NCBI GenBank assembly: GCA_049999805.1
Contig: JBNGIO010003351.1
Span: forward strand, 1-23,889
Direction: 5' to 3'
Source of the DNA: Folioceros fuciformis
Taxonomy: Eukaryota; Anthocerotophyta; Anthocerotopsida; Anthocerotales
Length of the DNA stretch: 23,889 nucleotides
The notes under the pieces were generated by a model. It did no database searches. It saw only the letters and a list, made by a program, of their open reading frames with translations, and was not told the origin of the DNA. Shown here piece after piece: positions 1 to 10,330 of this stretch. Numbering within the stretch: position 1 is the stretch's first letter; each line of letters begins with the position of its first letter. A program made the translations under genes and the position numbers.

Positions 1-430
1 AGCCTGGGGCTTGAAACTTTGCACCCAGAGTGAAGAATGGTACAGCGACACTGTCACGGCAGTGCTAGTGCCCTCCCACATCAACAGCAATGACGTTGTT
101 AACATCGCGTGGAAGAAGTACAATCTTAATCTGGGAATAGGTTTGAATAAAGTGAATGGGAAGGTCTTCCGAATCGGACACCTGGGTAACGTGAATGAGG
201 TATGGGACTTATTTCTAGGCATCCATAACTTGACTACCAGCCTCAATTTTTCGTTTTTTCCCTCTCCTAACGCTGCTTCTACCTGGTTGCAGCTTCAATT
301 GCTCGGAGTACTTTCTGGTGTGGAGATATGTCTAGCAGATATTGGCTATAATGTCAAATTGGGCAGTGGAGTTGCTGCTGCGGCAGCCTACCTCCAACAG
401 CAGACACCACTCATCAAGTCTAGGCTGTGA
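1..430 (+). CDS. AGT1: Serine/alanine-glyoxylate aminotransferase, C-terminal part (5' partial)
   Basis: Two exons, 1-199 and 293-430, are joined across a 93-bp GT-AG intron (donor gtatgg, acceptor ttgcag). The frame is open from base 2, so the gene starts outside the window; a TTG at base 11 is not a real start. The protein is the C-terminal domain of the PLP-dependent class V aminotransferase that moves the amino group of serine or alanine to glyoxylate in leaf peroxisomes (photorespiration). Recognisable family blocks are NLGIGLNKVNGKVFRIGHLGN, split into the exon junction reading GNVNE|LQLLG, then GYNVKLGSGVAAA and TPLIKSRL. The last three residues, SRL, are a canonical PTS1 peroxisomal signal; the Arabidopsis enzyme ends SRI. 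The catalytic lysine lies upstream of the window. The gene converges on the beta-galactosidase gene. Identification is confident from recalled family sequence, without an alignment. Confidence 0.95.
   Translation, partial: AWGLKLCTQSEEWYSDTVTAVLVPSHINSNDVVNIAWKKYNLNLGIGLNKVNGKVFRIGHLGNVNEVWDLFLGIHNLTTSLNFSFFPSPNAASTWLQLQLLGVLSGVEICLADIGYNVKLGSGVAAAAAYLQQQTPLIKSRL
200..292 (+). other. Intron of the aminotransferase gene
   Basis: 93 bp with donor gtatgg after GAG and acceptor ttgcag before CTT, preceded by a T-rich tract. Removing it restores the conserved block GHLGNVNELQLLG; reading through gives residues foreign to the family. Confidence 0.93.
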
Positions 431-2302
431 GTTACAGCTCCCAGAAGCGGTCATGCAAATCGTGTGGGCAAGGTGGGTTGAACAAATGTAAGGACTCGCA
501 GCGGCAAGGGGACGACGACAATCTTCCTCCTTCCGCAGACCACGAGCACATCACTTATTCTTAATGAACTGACGATACTTTCCTGTAAATTGCGCGAGGA
601 ACATACTGTGAACATCATGTTTTGTGGATTAGATAACACGGTTTATTGTAACAGGTGGAAACCTCAGCCATGTGTAGCAACCTATCTGACCATCTACGCT
701 GGCTGCTTATCATTGTAAAAAGAAGGTTGTGAATCTTAGAGGGCTATGATCACCAGAGATTATATGTTTGCACATTGGAAAATTTTGTCCTTAAAGCTTG
801 AGAACGCTTTTTCAGTCGCAGGGCGTCCATGCGGTGAGAGCCCATGTCTTACGTTTTGAGTCCCATGGCTGTGACCAGAATTTCCTCATGGGTGTTCTAG
901 CTGGCGCTTTCCAGGCTTGGGAACTGATCTTCTTGGGACAAGTGTCTGTCCACGTGGTATAGGCTGTCCCTCCCCAAGTGGCTGTCTCTTGTAGCTCGTA
1001 TAGAGGGCTCTAACTCTGCAAAATGCTTTTCTACTAGAATTGTGATAAGTTCATGGTACATCGGATGGGGCGTTGGAGATGGAGGGTCATGCTAATGTAC
1101 CTTGGCAACGGGGCTCTCCGTGCATGGCTTTTAGCTCGTACTGCCCAAATTTATCAGTGCCGCTCGGAGGGCTGCTCGCTAGGATGAAGACGACGACCTA
1201 ATCGAGGAGNNNNNNNNNNNNNNNNNNNNNNNNNNNNNNNNNNNNNNNNNNNNNNNNNNNNNNNNNNNNNNNNNNNNNNNNNNNNNNNNNNNNNNNNNNN
1301 NNNNNNNNNCGAGCTGGATCGAACTTCACCTAACTTGCCCTACTTTGTGCATAGTATCTCACCTACTACAAGTAGTACTTGTCTCTTGCTTGACGCTTCA
1401 CGTACATGTTGTGCAACTTGAAAGCTTCTTGATCCAACCCGGTATTGGTGTATCTTGTTTATCTTGGTAGGCTAAATCACAACGTCTCGGGGGAGCATGC
1501 TGTCAAAGAAAGCTCTGGCCATTTTCCAAGCTGCGTGTGCATGTCAACCTTTTCAAGGCACATAAACGGTGCCTACTTCTGCACGGTGAACATGAATTCT
1601 TGAGCTCAGCCAGTATCTTCTCTTGCGCCACAGTTCAAGGCTCAGTCTCTACGATGGAGTGATTAAAAGTAGCAGGAGGATTTTGAGCAGCGGATCAGAC
1701 GAGTCGCTTAAACACGGCCCGAATCACTTTCTACTTTCAGTCACTCCACCTTAGAGCTTGTAACGTTAACAATCTCCCCTTGCATACTTCTATCGCAACC
1801 GATGGACGGTATGAGAGTTGGATCCTACTGCTCGTCAAGATCCTTGTCCAGCGGAAGACTGCTGAGTGGCTGGGGCTCGAGTTCACGAAGGCAGTTAGTC
1901 CGCCTAGGTTCACCAACGCGTTTTCTCAAGAGCTGCAAGACAACTTCAGCATCAGGGGGCTGGTGTTAGATGGCTGGGATCGGCTGGTCGGCTGGACACA
2001 TGGTCCAGACCTTGATGACGCCCTCTCGGCGACACGAGTGCGACAAAGCTTGCATGTTATGCACTTTTGGCATCCACGTCAAAGGAAACGCCAAGGCAAA
2101 GGGACAAACATGTGTGCGTCAAGATGTCGGGGCATCCAAGAAGATGTCCGAGGTTACTTGTGGCATCGACGGTCCCTTGAGGACACCAAGGTGAATGATA
2201 TGACATATGCCTAGAGAAGTACCGAAGCCGTCAGTGGGTTGGAAGTCGCTTGTCCTGCTCTTGTGACACACACAGGTCAGAACAAGGCCCGGTTGCAGAG
2301 AC
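431..2302. other. Gene-poor spacer between convergent genes, with assembly gap
   Basis: This stretch follows the aminotransferase stop and precedes (on the opposite strand) the stop of the beta-galactosidase. It should contain the 3' UTRs of both genes, but I cannot define poly(A) sites. I see no family-like open frame. A 144-codon plus-strand frame at 1780-2214 has no recognisable motif and begins without an ATG. A run of 100 N interrupts it. Confidence 0.6.
1210..1309. other. Assembly gap of 100 N
   Basis: Exactly 100 undetermined bases, the usual placeholder for a scaffold join of unknown length. Sequence on each side is ordinary and non-repetitive. The true distance between the aminotransferase and beta-galactosidase genes is therefore not known. 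Confidence 0.99.
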
Positions 2303-5300
2303 CTAGTTGCCATCGAGCATGATGCGGTTGCCCTTGTCACATACAGCCTGTACTGCCAGGCTCTTGATATGTTCTGGACAAGGGTCTGATACGAAACTCC
2401 TCACCGAAACCTGCACGGCGCATTGTCGCCGCCCCAAACATGCCTGCACAGTTGCATCGTGGAGAATTTAAAGACCGGAGCAGGGAGGCCTGTTGAGCTG
2501 AGGAGCTTGAGACAAGTGCCTGGCTACCTTTTCCAACACGGCTTCTGAGTTGGCAGAGTGACATGATCCCTTTTGAAACTTCCTACAGCTGCCGGATGGA
2601 TTGCCGAAGCTCGCAAACGTGATTGCAGAAATGATTTGCTCGGCATCACACTCTAGTTTGACCTCAGGGTGCAGAACCTGGGTTGGAGAGACGACCATCT
2701 GGGTTCCCCACTTTTCTGGTGGTGGAGGATGGTTGGATGATACATGGCTGCAAATATGGGTGAGGGTACGTGTGGCGATGGAAATACCGGATGGATCTCC
2801 GTTGAGCTCTTCCACCAGGACTAAGAGGTTGTCCTTAGGTTTTAACCAGCCTCGTGGGACATGGTACCTGAAGGAAAAACAGTTTGGCCCCGGTTAGAGC
2901 AGTTGATACAGCCCCACTCATGAATGAAAGGCTCTGATGAAGCGCGACTTGCCATCTCTGGGTTGGTTCTCCACATCCTGTCGCGCACTTCTGCTTGTTG
3001 TAGGCGCCCCTGTAGTCACAGGTATCACAGAGACTGCTCTTTGGAGCTTTCATTAATGGCCAAAATCGACCCACGCTGCGAGCATTCACCCACAGCTGGC
3101 CCTTTCCCATACTGCCAAGGTCAAGGGCAACAGGATCTTCTCCATCCGGAGCATCGAATCGAGTCTGCAACTCTCCCAGAAGCAAAATTTCAGAGTGCCT
3201 TTAGTGTCACCGTTCTCCACAAGAGTCTCTGTTTATACTCGTACCTTGAACCAAGTCAGCGATTGATGGGTGGTAGCTGATGTTCCAGAAGACCATGCAA
3301 CCCCTTGAGCTCCAGTTTCGTTGAAAATCCCACAGTACTCTCCCTTCAGTCCCACCTACACAAGAGAAAACGCTTGTGCTTCTACTGTGGTCATGATCCA
3401 ATCACAGATTTTAGGTCCTACAGCAGGCCAAGGTCTAAGTGTCGCACTTGCCAACTGCAGGATGGTGAAAGTTGCAAACCTGATGGATCCACTCAAGTTC
3501 TGTGAGATCTCTATCTCCAAATGGTAGACCTTGCAGTTTCACCCTTCCCTGAATTCCTGCGCCTTCCTTCTCCATGAAAGCTCCAGCGTTCTTCTCACAT
3601 TCACAACAAGACCAATTAAAAATAATGCAAACAGACATGCAGAAACTGATTGCACTCAGGAATCACTGGACACCCAATCCACACAGTGCTGACTTCCTGA
3701 AAAGCGATACCTGGAGTCCAACCGTCATGCACAGGATAGACACTTCATTGGCACCACCTTTCAGGTTCACTGGCTGATCCACCTTAATCCACCGGCCACT
3801 TGCAGTTCCTTAAAGCATCAAATGACCAAGCCCTCATGATTGGAGACAGTAATGAGTGAAAGATTACACAGCTCAATCGCACAGGAACACTAAAGGTACC
3901 TGCTAGCTCCCCGTTCACATAAATGTGCACAGCATCTCTAACGCTGCCCAACAGCAGATGTGGCTGGTAGTTTTCGTTGACCAATGTTGTGTACTCTTCT
4001 TCTGAAACATTAAATCTGTTCCGGAAAAGCAACAAGGATTTTCAAAACTGACCACAAACTCTCTTTTTGTCCTAGCGAGTTCAGACGACGTGGTTGGTAC
4101 CTTACTATATACCACAGATAGTCTGTGGAGTCCTTGGTAACGTTGATCTGCTCAAGAGGGCTGTTCCACTTGATGACCTCTCCTCCCCAAGCAGTCCTTG
4201 GTTCTGGATACGACTCCCATACTAGGTCTGCTACAGTTGGTTCGAATGGGGCGCTCGATTGGCCGGGCATTGGACGCTGCTCTGGCCCTCTGTAGCTGTA
4301 GACAGTTGTTTGAGTCCGCACCTGCATGTTTCAGTGCTCAACCTCAACGTTAAGACGCCAACAGACATCGCCAGGGCAAGCCTCTGACTTCTCATGCAAA
4401 GGAACGTACCTGGGCCGTGTTGTAGACTACGGTATGGCAATCAGGCAGAATGCTGACAGACCACGGAGGCAAATCGTGAGTCTTGCCATTGAAGTCCACA
4501 GTTGCAGCAAACTCCGGGTCTGAGTTTGATAGAAAAGCTGCACATGAGCTTGCTGGACTGCTGCCTTCTGATAGGTCGGAATACACATGTATCTATGCAA
4601 GCATACAACCGTTTACGAGATATGAAGTCCAACACACCAACGGACTTTTGCAAACAACTACAACCTCGAAGAGTGCTTGCAGATTCTGCAGACCTCTAAG
4701 TTGGGCCCAAGCCACGTATAGGCAGGTTCTCCGCTACCAGATACCAGAGACGGTTCACAGAGCTTTAATGCTTCATGTAGATCTTTCAGGTGACCCCATT
4801 TCGGTTGTCTTTTCAGGCCTGGTCCAAGTGAAGGTCACGTGAGCCAGGGGCCAATGATGCACACTCTCGGTTTTGGAGCAATTTCATCCGTGGAGTGAAA
4901 CCTCACCGTATTCATCGATTGGAGCATCATAGTCGTAACTGGTAGTTATAAATGGGCCGCCTGAGATCCGTCCAAAGTTTGTCCCACCAAAGTACTGCCA
5001 AGCAGGTACTGAGAGCAATGACTGCAGAGTGGATGTGCAACAGCGGATTTGGCGTTGGACATGCTAGCTCACCATGTAATAGTTCTGGTAGCTACCCCCT
5101 CGCTGGAAAAATCGTGCCACAGCAAAAGCATTGTCCTCCACAGGCCTGTGAGGCGCGGGCTGCCCCCATGACTGAAACCTGGAAAATCACGTGGGCCATG
5201 TCAGAACTAAGTCATGGATTGTTTACATAGTGGTGATACTACAGAAGGGAGAGCGACAACGAGATACCAGCCATTCCAGTTCTCCGTCCAAAGTGCAGGC

Positions 5301-6746
5301 TTGTTGTCTGCATTGGGTCTGAAGCCATCACAATAGAAGCTATTACAAGTATTGATCTGTTCCACCGGAAAAGGCAGAATGAGACGAGAAATTTGCTAGT
5401 ACAAAGTGATCATTACTTTCCAGAATGATTTGGTCAGCTCACAATGGGATATGGGGCATCTTCCTGTTGGCACATTGTCCAAGGAACACGGGCATCAAGT
5501 TCCAGAGCCATATTGGCCGCCCAGTTAACATACCTTTCTCCAGCAGCTCCATAACTTCCTTCTATGTTTCCATACTCATTCTCGATCTGAAGAAAATCCA
5601 GCGTAAGTGCCAGAAGAATACGAGCATTGTTCTTCTTGTGAAGAGAGTTGATGCCACAAGAATATCGAATAGAAGCATGTCAGAAATCCTGGTTAAGCTT
5701 AGCTAATGGTGCTCAAACGTTAGGGAAAGCAGAAGTACGAAAAGCATGCAACAGTGCCACAAACGACGTGCGAACAGGGAGGAAGGAAGAGTAGACGGCA
5801 AGAGGAGAGAAAAAGTGCACAGAACCTGCGCTAAAATAACTGGACCACCTTGCCAGGCGAATAACTTGCTGTCCCTGACCAGGTCCACTATCTTCTTCAC
5901 AAAGATTTGCATTTCCTCCTGACACACACCGACACCAACAGAATCGGCACCCTGGTGAGGTGGTAGATTTGGACGTCGACATGTGTGCACAGTAAAAGAC
6001 GACACCCTATGTAGCCCTCCGATGCAAGCCGAAATGTTGACCTTGAACTGGGCGTTATCTGTGCGAAATTCCACACCGGGAATATGACGAAGCCAAACGG
6101 GGAATCCCCTGTATCCAAGGAGAGGAATTCAAGTCAGGACCATGTCATCCTCTCGCGAAGAGTGCAAACGCGTGGTTGGGAAGGTATGCGGGTACCCGAA
6201 GTTCCACTCAGCGCAGACATACGGTCCAACTCGCAAGTTAAAGAAGAGCCCAGCTTCTCCCACCAGCTTGATGAACTTGACCAGGTCATATTCTTCTTGG
6301 AAATTGTACTAGTGCTCACCAAAACACGAGTGAGACGAGAGCAGGGTGACGGAAGGTGCGGAGAGCGTGATGCGGCGGGAACTAGACGCACCTTGCCCCT
6401 GGTGGGCTCATGTCCGCTCCAGAAGACATAGCTCTGGATGACCTGGACCCCTCCCTCCTTGGCCTTGGCGATCAGGCCCGGCCACATCTGGCATGGAATA
6501 ATGTACACCCAATTTGTATTGTGCGCATAGCAGAAACCGAATTTCATGGGTACAGGAAAGGCGCGGAAAGAGGCAGACCTCGGGAGCTGCCCTCGGGTAG
6601 TGAATGCTTGCGGAATTGAGAATCCTCCTCTGCCCATCGATGACCAACGCTCTGTGATCGAAGGAAACATTGTATGGCAGGCGGGCCAAGGCGGACGGCA
6701 GCAGAAGCAGCAGCAGAAGCAAATCGGAGAGGGGGTTGCTGGCCAT
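2303..6746 (-). CDS. BGAL: Plant GH35 beta-galactosidase with C-terminal SUEL/Gal-lectin domain, complete, 19 exons
   Basis: Secreted glycosidase that removes terminal beta-galactose from cell-wall galactans, arabinogalactans or xyloglucan. Exons in transcript order: 6579-6746, 6392-6487, 6196-6308, 6042-6108, 5826-5918, 5443-5586, 5268-5356, 5073-5178, 4907-4994, 4694-4818, 4410-4592, 4101-4321, 3900-4015, 3711-3808, 3480-3590, 3245-3355, 2953-3164, 2528-2867, 2303-2443. They total 2622 nt (873 aa) and every phase closes. The ATG sits in a strong context (gccATGG) and opens a Leu-rich signal peptide, likely cleaved after Ala21. The GH35 barrel carries [14 protein letters not shown] with acid/base Glu183, and WTENWNGW with nucleophile Glu252. 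Beta domains include [20 protein letters not shown] and GKGQLWVN. A Cys-rich lectin domain occupies about residues 778-866. Oddities: SASIHYPR replaces the usual GSIHYPR, and intron 17 is GC-AG. Length and exon number match long plant BGALs with the lectin tail. Confidence 0.96.
2868..2952 (-). other. GC-AG intron (intron 17) of the beta-galactosidase gene
   Basis: Exon 17 ends in TG and is followed by gcaagt; exon 18 starts with G after ttccttcag. Splicing at GC recreates the conserved QRWYHVPR block in phase. The only nearby GT (gtcgcg, three bases downstream) would put the next exon out of frame. The other 17 introns of this gene begin with GT. Confidence 0.88.
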
Positions 6747-7498
6747 GGCTGATGTGGCTGCAGGTTTTGCTGTCGGGTTGCTTTATTCCCTAAACGGTAC
6801 ATCGCCGTAATGCCGGCCCGGAACTTGAGACACTTTGCCTAAAAGCTACTCGTACCCACTTCTTCTAAAGCTGTACGCACTTCTTCTCCTTCCCCGCCGT
6901 ACGTGCATGTAATCTACATATCCACTGCAGTCCGCGTGTTTCGTGGACTCTTGTCTGTTGTTCAAAAATTACGTACAAATGCCTGCGCCCTGTGATCACC
7001 AAGCAGATATCAGGAAGCAAGGGGTGAGGCACTGGCACTGGTACCAGCGCCTACCCCCCTTGTCTCATCGTCGCCACTTGGGAGATACATATCACCTCCT
7101 CCCCTCAGTACGCGTGGTCTACAAAAACAAACGGAGTTAGGTGAGCACAGTGGCCTTCCGATCGACCCACACTCTGACGATGGAAGACAACGAGCGAGAT
7201 TCGCACAATACCTACATTTGATTCCGGGAAACATCTTAGCACCGGAGTCTGCCAGTCTGAGAGCACAAGGAATCGCTACCTACACTTTCACCACATAAAC
7301 TACCTAGCTGTTTACGTTCTTGCTCTGCGTTCTTGAGCGGGGCCAAAAGTGTTTTGGTGTGGTCCCGGATCCGGATCCGGATCCGCAGCAGGCAGGTTGA
7401 CTAGCAGTACGCACGCTTGGCAAGTTTGCTTCATCAATTCGTGCTTTTACGTGTGCCTTGCTTGCAGTGGCGCTCGCTCGCCACACTTCGCTTTCGTT
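6747..7498. other. Spacer: beta-galactosidase promoter/5' UTR and dCTPase 3' UTR
   Basis: This 752-bp interval lies between the beta-galactosidase ATG and the stop of the next minus-strand gene, so it should hold the beta-galactosidase promoter and the 3' UTR of the dCTPase. I see no convincing gene, and no promoter element I would defend. A CCGGAT hexamer repeat lies near the dCTPase end. Confidence 0.6.
7365..7385. repeat. (CCGGAT)3.5 hexamer repeat
   Basis: Three and a half perfect copies of CCGGAT, each unit junction making a BamHI-type GGATCC palindrome, so the whole block is self-complementary and could form a hairpin. It lies about 115 bp past the dCTPase stop codon, probably in or just beyond its 3' UTR. 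Confidence 0.95.
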
Positions 7499-8124
7499 TC
7501 AAGCAGCGGCTGGCTTGCTGGCTTTCTCTCTGCTCTCGTCCACAGGATACTTCTTGCCGTTAAGCACCAGCTTACGCAGAGCAGCCTGCCCCAAGTCGAT
7601 CCCGCATATGTCCGCCAGACGCACCAGGTACAGAAGCACGTCCGAAAGCTCCTCCCCAAGGTGCTCCTTCTCCTCCGAATTCCACCCGGGCAGGCCCCGC
7701 GGAACTTCGCCTTTCCACTGAAAGATTTCAGACAGCTCGCCCACTTCCCCTACCTGCCACCCATCCACACGATGCGCAGTCAAGGCAAGCTGCAAGCATC
7801 GGGCATCGAGCATCGAGCATCGCGCTTCGAGCATCGAGCAGCAGGCAAGGCAAGGCAGCAAGCAGCGAGAGAGACAGCAAAGAGAGGGAGAGCAAAGAAC
7901 GAAGCAGAATTCAATACCGTCTCCTCATTCCACTCTGCCTTCGCTAGTCCACATACCAGTGCGAGCAGCAGATTGCGGGGGCTGTGGAATTGGTCCCAGT
8001 CTCTCTCGTATGCAAATTCTCCCATGCGCTTCTTCAGCTCCTCCAGAGTCACGTCCCGTTTCATGTCCCGAGCCGACGCCGGAGAGCTCTCCTGCTGCAC
8101 CGCTCCCGAGTCTGCTCCCGCCAT
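7499..8124 (-). CDS. dCTP pyrophosphatase 1-like all-alpha NTP pyrophosphatase (MazG/RS21-C6 family), complete, 2 exons
   Basis: House-cleaning enzyme that hydrolyses dCTP and modified dCTP analogues to the monophosphate plus pyrophosphate. Exons 7957-8124 and 7499-7753 give 140 aa; the intron uses gtatgt and ggcag and falls between NLLLAL and VGEVGEL. The metal-binding helices read GEVGELSEIFQWKGE (Glu59, Glu62) and EELSDVLLYL (Glu91, Asp94). These sit exactly four residues before Glu63, Glu66, Glu95 and Asp98 of mammalian DCTPP1. The substrate-pocket aromatics Trp43, Trp69 and Tyr98 keep the same offset. The start at 8124 has a good context (gtgATGG); the frame is open upstream to 8262 but contains no other ATG before a stop. 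The C-terminal tail (KKYPVDESREKASKPAAA) is Ala/Lys-rich. No targeting signal is obvious, so cytosolic or nuclear location is likely. Confidence 0.95.
7795..7858. repeat. GCATCGA-type short tandem repeat in the dCTPase intron
   Basis: Imperfect tandem copies of a 7-mer (gcatcga / gcatcgg / gcttcga), followed by short aaggc and gcagcaag direct repeats. The block lies inside the 7754-7956 intron of the dCTPase gene. It looks like slippage-generated simple sequence with no coding role. Confidence 0.85.
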
Positions 8125-8530
8125 CACCGACTCCAGTCCTCCACTGCGGAAAGAGCGTGTTGCCGCAACGAAACGCGACGCAATGGTGATGTTGCAGGCT
8201 GGCGGGCGGTGCAGACAGGCAGTTGGCGGCTCCAGGGACCAAGTGTTGTACGTACAGACCACCTAGGGCTCCACTCTCGCCGCTCGCACACTCGAACCGT
8301 CCGTTCCTCCTCGGAATCGGTACCCACCGAGCCTATAACCGTGTCTTTACGTACTGCTGCTCTGCAGGTACCCAGATTTCCGGGATCTGGGATCTCCGCT
8401 ATCCCGCGCCCCTGCTGCCCCTTCTTGCGCGCCTGCTAATACTCTTGTTACCTCGATAACTGCTCTCTCATCAGACAGTCCCACAAACATCGTGAGTGGG
8501 CACTGGGCACTGGGCAGTGCTGTGCCTCCC

Positions 8531-8560
8531 TTTCCTTTCCTTTCCTTTCCTTTCCTTTCC
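8531..8560. repeat. (TTTCC)6 pentamer microsatellite
   Basis: Six perfect copies of TTTCC, giving a polypyrimidine strand on plus and a polypurine strand on minus. It is about 400 bp upstream of the dCTPase start, within its likely promoter region. Just upstream, near 8499-8516, is a small gggcact direct repeat. Confidence 0.97.
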
Positions 8561-10052
8561 CGAGGAAACCGGAGACACGAAACAAGCAACTCGTGAAAAG
8601 AGCAAGGCTCCCACTCCGACATCGGACATGGTAAGCCGTCTCCGGCCACCCAGTCCCCTTCTCTCCCATGTCACATGGCTCACGAGCTCTGACGTTTGTA
8701 GGCGCCTCAGTGCCCACAACCAACTTCACACTGCCACATTGCTGAGACACAAATCCGTCAGCTGCGCACCTGGCGTGTCGTGGACTCCTGCCCGACCGCA
8801 TTGGCCATCGCCAACACGAATGCCAGGCTCATCAATGTGCCTCCAAATAGATACACATGTAGCTTCCCCTAGTGGACAATCATCATCATGCCGCATACCA
8901 CCAACCCTGGCATGTGCTACTCTGACAATTATCAAGCTACAACTTACGTATGTAAAATGCAACTTCTCTGCACTCAGACCTCTTGCGTTTCTGCATCTAC
9001 GCTCACCATCCTGTGTGTCACCTTGGACATCATCCCTTTGTGGTATCTGTCCGAGGACAATGTCCCACACAGCCATCGAATGCGCTTTCCTGACGTTTCT
9101 GTGCTCCACAAGCCCCATTCGAGATTGGAGACCCCATACCGGAAACACATTCAAGGTGATAGATACCAAACGTGCATCCGGGATGTGCCAAGTTGGTCGT
9201 CCCCATACTATTATTACAACCCGTCTGAAAAGGGTCTGTGTGGCCGGTTGGTGGAAAATCAGCCTCATCATAAAAAACCCTGTTCTTTTGTCCAGGTCCG
9301 ATGACGTGGCATGCGTCATAGATACCTAACTTTTATTTGTCGTATTCGTGCGGACGCCAAGGTGTCACCGAGTTGGGTCGACATGCAAAAAGTACTGTGT
9401 AGCATCGTTATCCCAACAACAGCGGCAACAACCACACAAACAACAATCCCGAGAGACCTGATTGAACACCTTGGAATGCGACACAAACCACTTGCAGCCT
9501 GATACCGATCTGTATTGAGGTCCCAGGGTGCTCTCACAGATGGAAACAAATGCCTCGGTTGAGGGTTCCTGGACAATTTGAAACAGTTTTAGAGCCACAG
9601 ATTATGCTGCAGCACAGTGACAACATTCCTCCAGCTAGAAACTTGGACATGCTCGGAGGAAGCTGTTTCTTGAAAGACTGGTTAAGGGCCTGCCATAATT
9701 TCGTCAGACAACTTTGTATGAATAACCAGGTTACCAGTTCAAGGGCCATGTATATAGATAGTGTGCCCTCTTTTCAACTCCTTGAAACTGTTGAACACCT
9801 TAACGTTCGGAAAGAAAACCCCTAGCCTACTACTGTGAGTATCCTTCCCTGTCGAGGAGGCCAACAAGTCCTTGAAACCCGATGTCGCTCAGGGCCTTTA
9901 GCATGGAGACAATGTTTCTCCTTCCAATGAGCCTACATTCATCGACGGACCCTCGGAGCATGCACTATATTCAGAATCATGGCAGAAGGTGCATCCCGCC
10001 ACGTACATTTTAGAAACCTGTGTTCCTTCCATTCTTCAATAGCTTTCTCATG

Positions 10053-10330
10053 TCATGGCAGGATCCCTTTCTGTTTCCTTCTTGCGCTCTTGCGTTGCCG
10101 GATGAATCTCAAGGACACCAGCATCAGCAGGGCCAAGAAAATGAGGAGTGTAGCCACCACACCTTTCCCATTGTACACCGCGACAACAGCTCCAATCCAC
10201 AGTGCAGAGAAAACGGAACAGAGGACACCCGCTTGAGTCGCTTCTGCCCTGCCAGTGCAATACGGGCAAAGCAGATCACTCCCTGAGCTTGTAAAGATGA
10301 GAGAAAACCTAGTACCGGACACACACATCG
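10053..10330 (-). other. Possible exon for a small membrane protein (unproven)
   Basis: An open minus-strand frame ends at 10053 after a strongly hydrophobic stretch: a Cys-containing segment (LLCPYCTGR), then two adjacent probable membrane helices (around VLCSVFSALWIGAVVAV and VVATLLIFLALLMLVSL), then a basic tail FIRQRKSARRKQK. This organisation resembles the C-terminus of an ER or Golgi membrane protein. I find no start codon with good context, cannot place its other exons and do not recognise a family. The reverse strand is also open in parts. Treat it as a candidate only. Confidence 0.25.

Noticed and set aside
1780-2214. Plus-strand open frame of 144 codons
   Set aside because: It has no family motif, does not begin with ATG, and overlaps the probable 3' UTR of the beta-galactosidase gene.
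6134-6802. Minus-strand open frame of 222 codons with fragments of GH35 sequence
   Set aside because: It runs through exons 2 and 3 and introns of the beta-galactosidase gene, matching the true frame only over exon 2 (for example [13 protein letters not shown]). The spliced model explains it.
8125-8262. In-frame N-terminal extension of the dCTPase that could be an organelle transit peptide
   Set aside because: The extension starts at a GTG preceded by a stop and contains no ATG; the first ATG in frame is at 8124, in a good context.
7349-8266. Plus-strand open frame of 305 codons
   Set aside because: It is the reverse complement of the dCTPase gene and its intron; the minus strand has the recognised family and active-site residues.
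8496-9329. Long overlapping open frames on both strands (plus 277 codons, minus 197 codons)
   Set aside because: Composition is Ser/Thr/Pro/Cys-rich, includes the translated TTTCC repeat, shows no domain, and the two strands are equally open; most likely chance.
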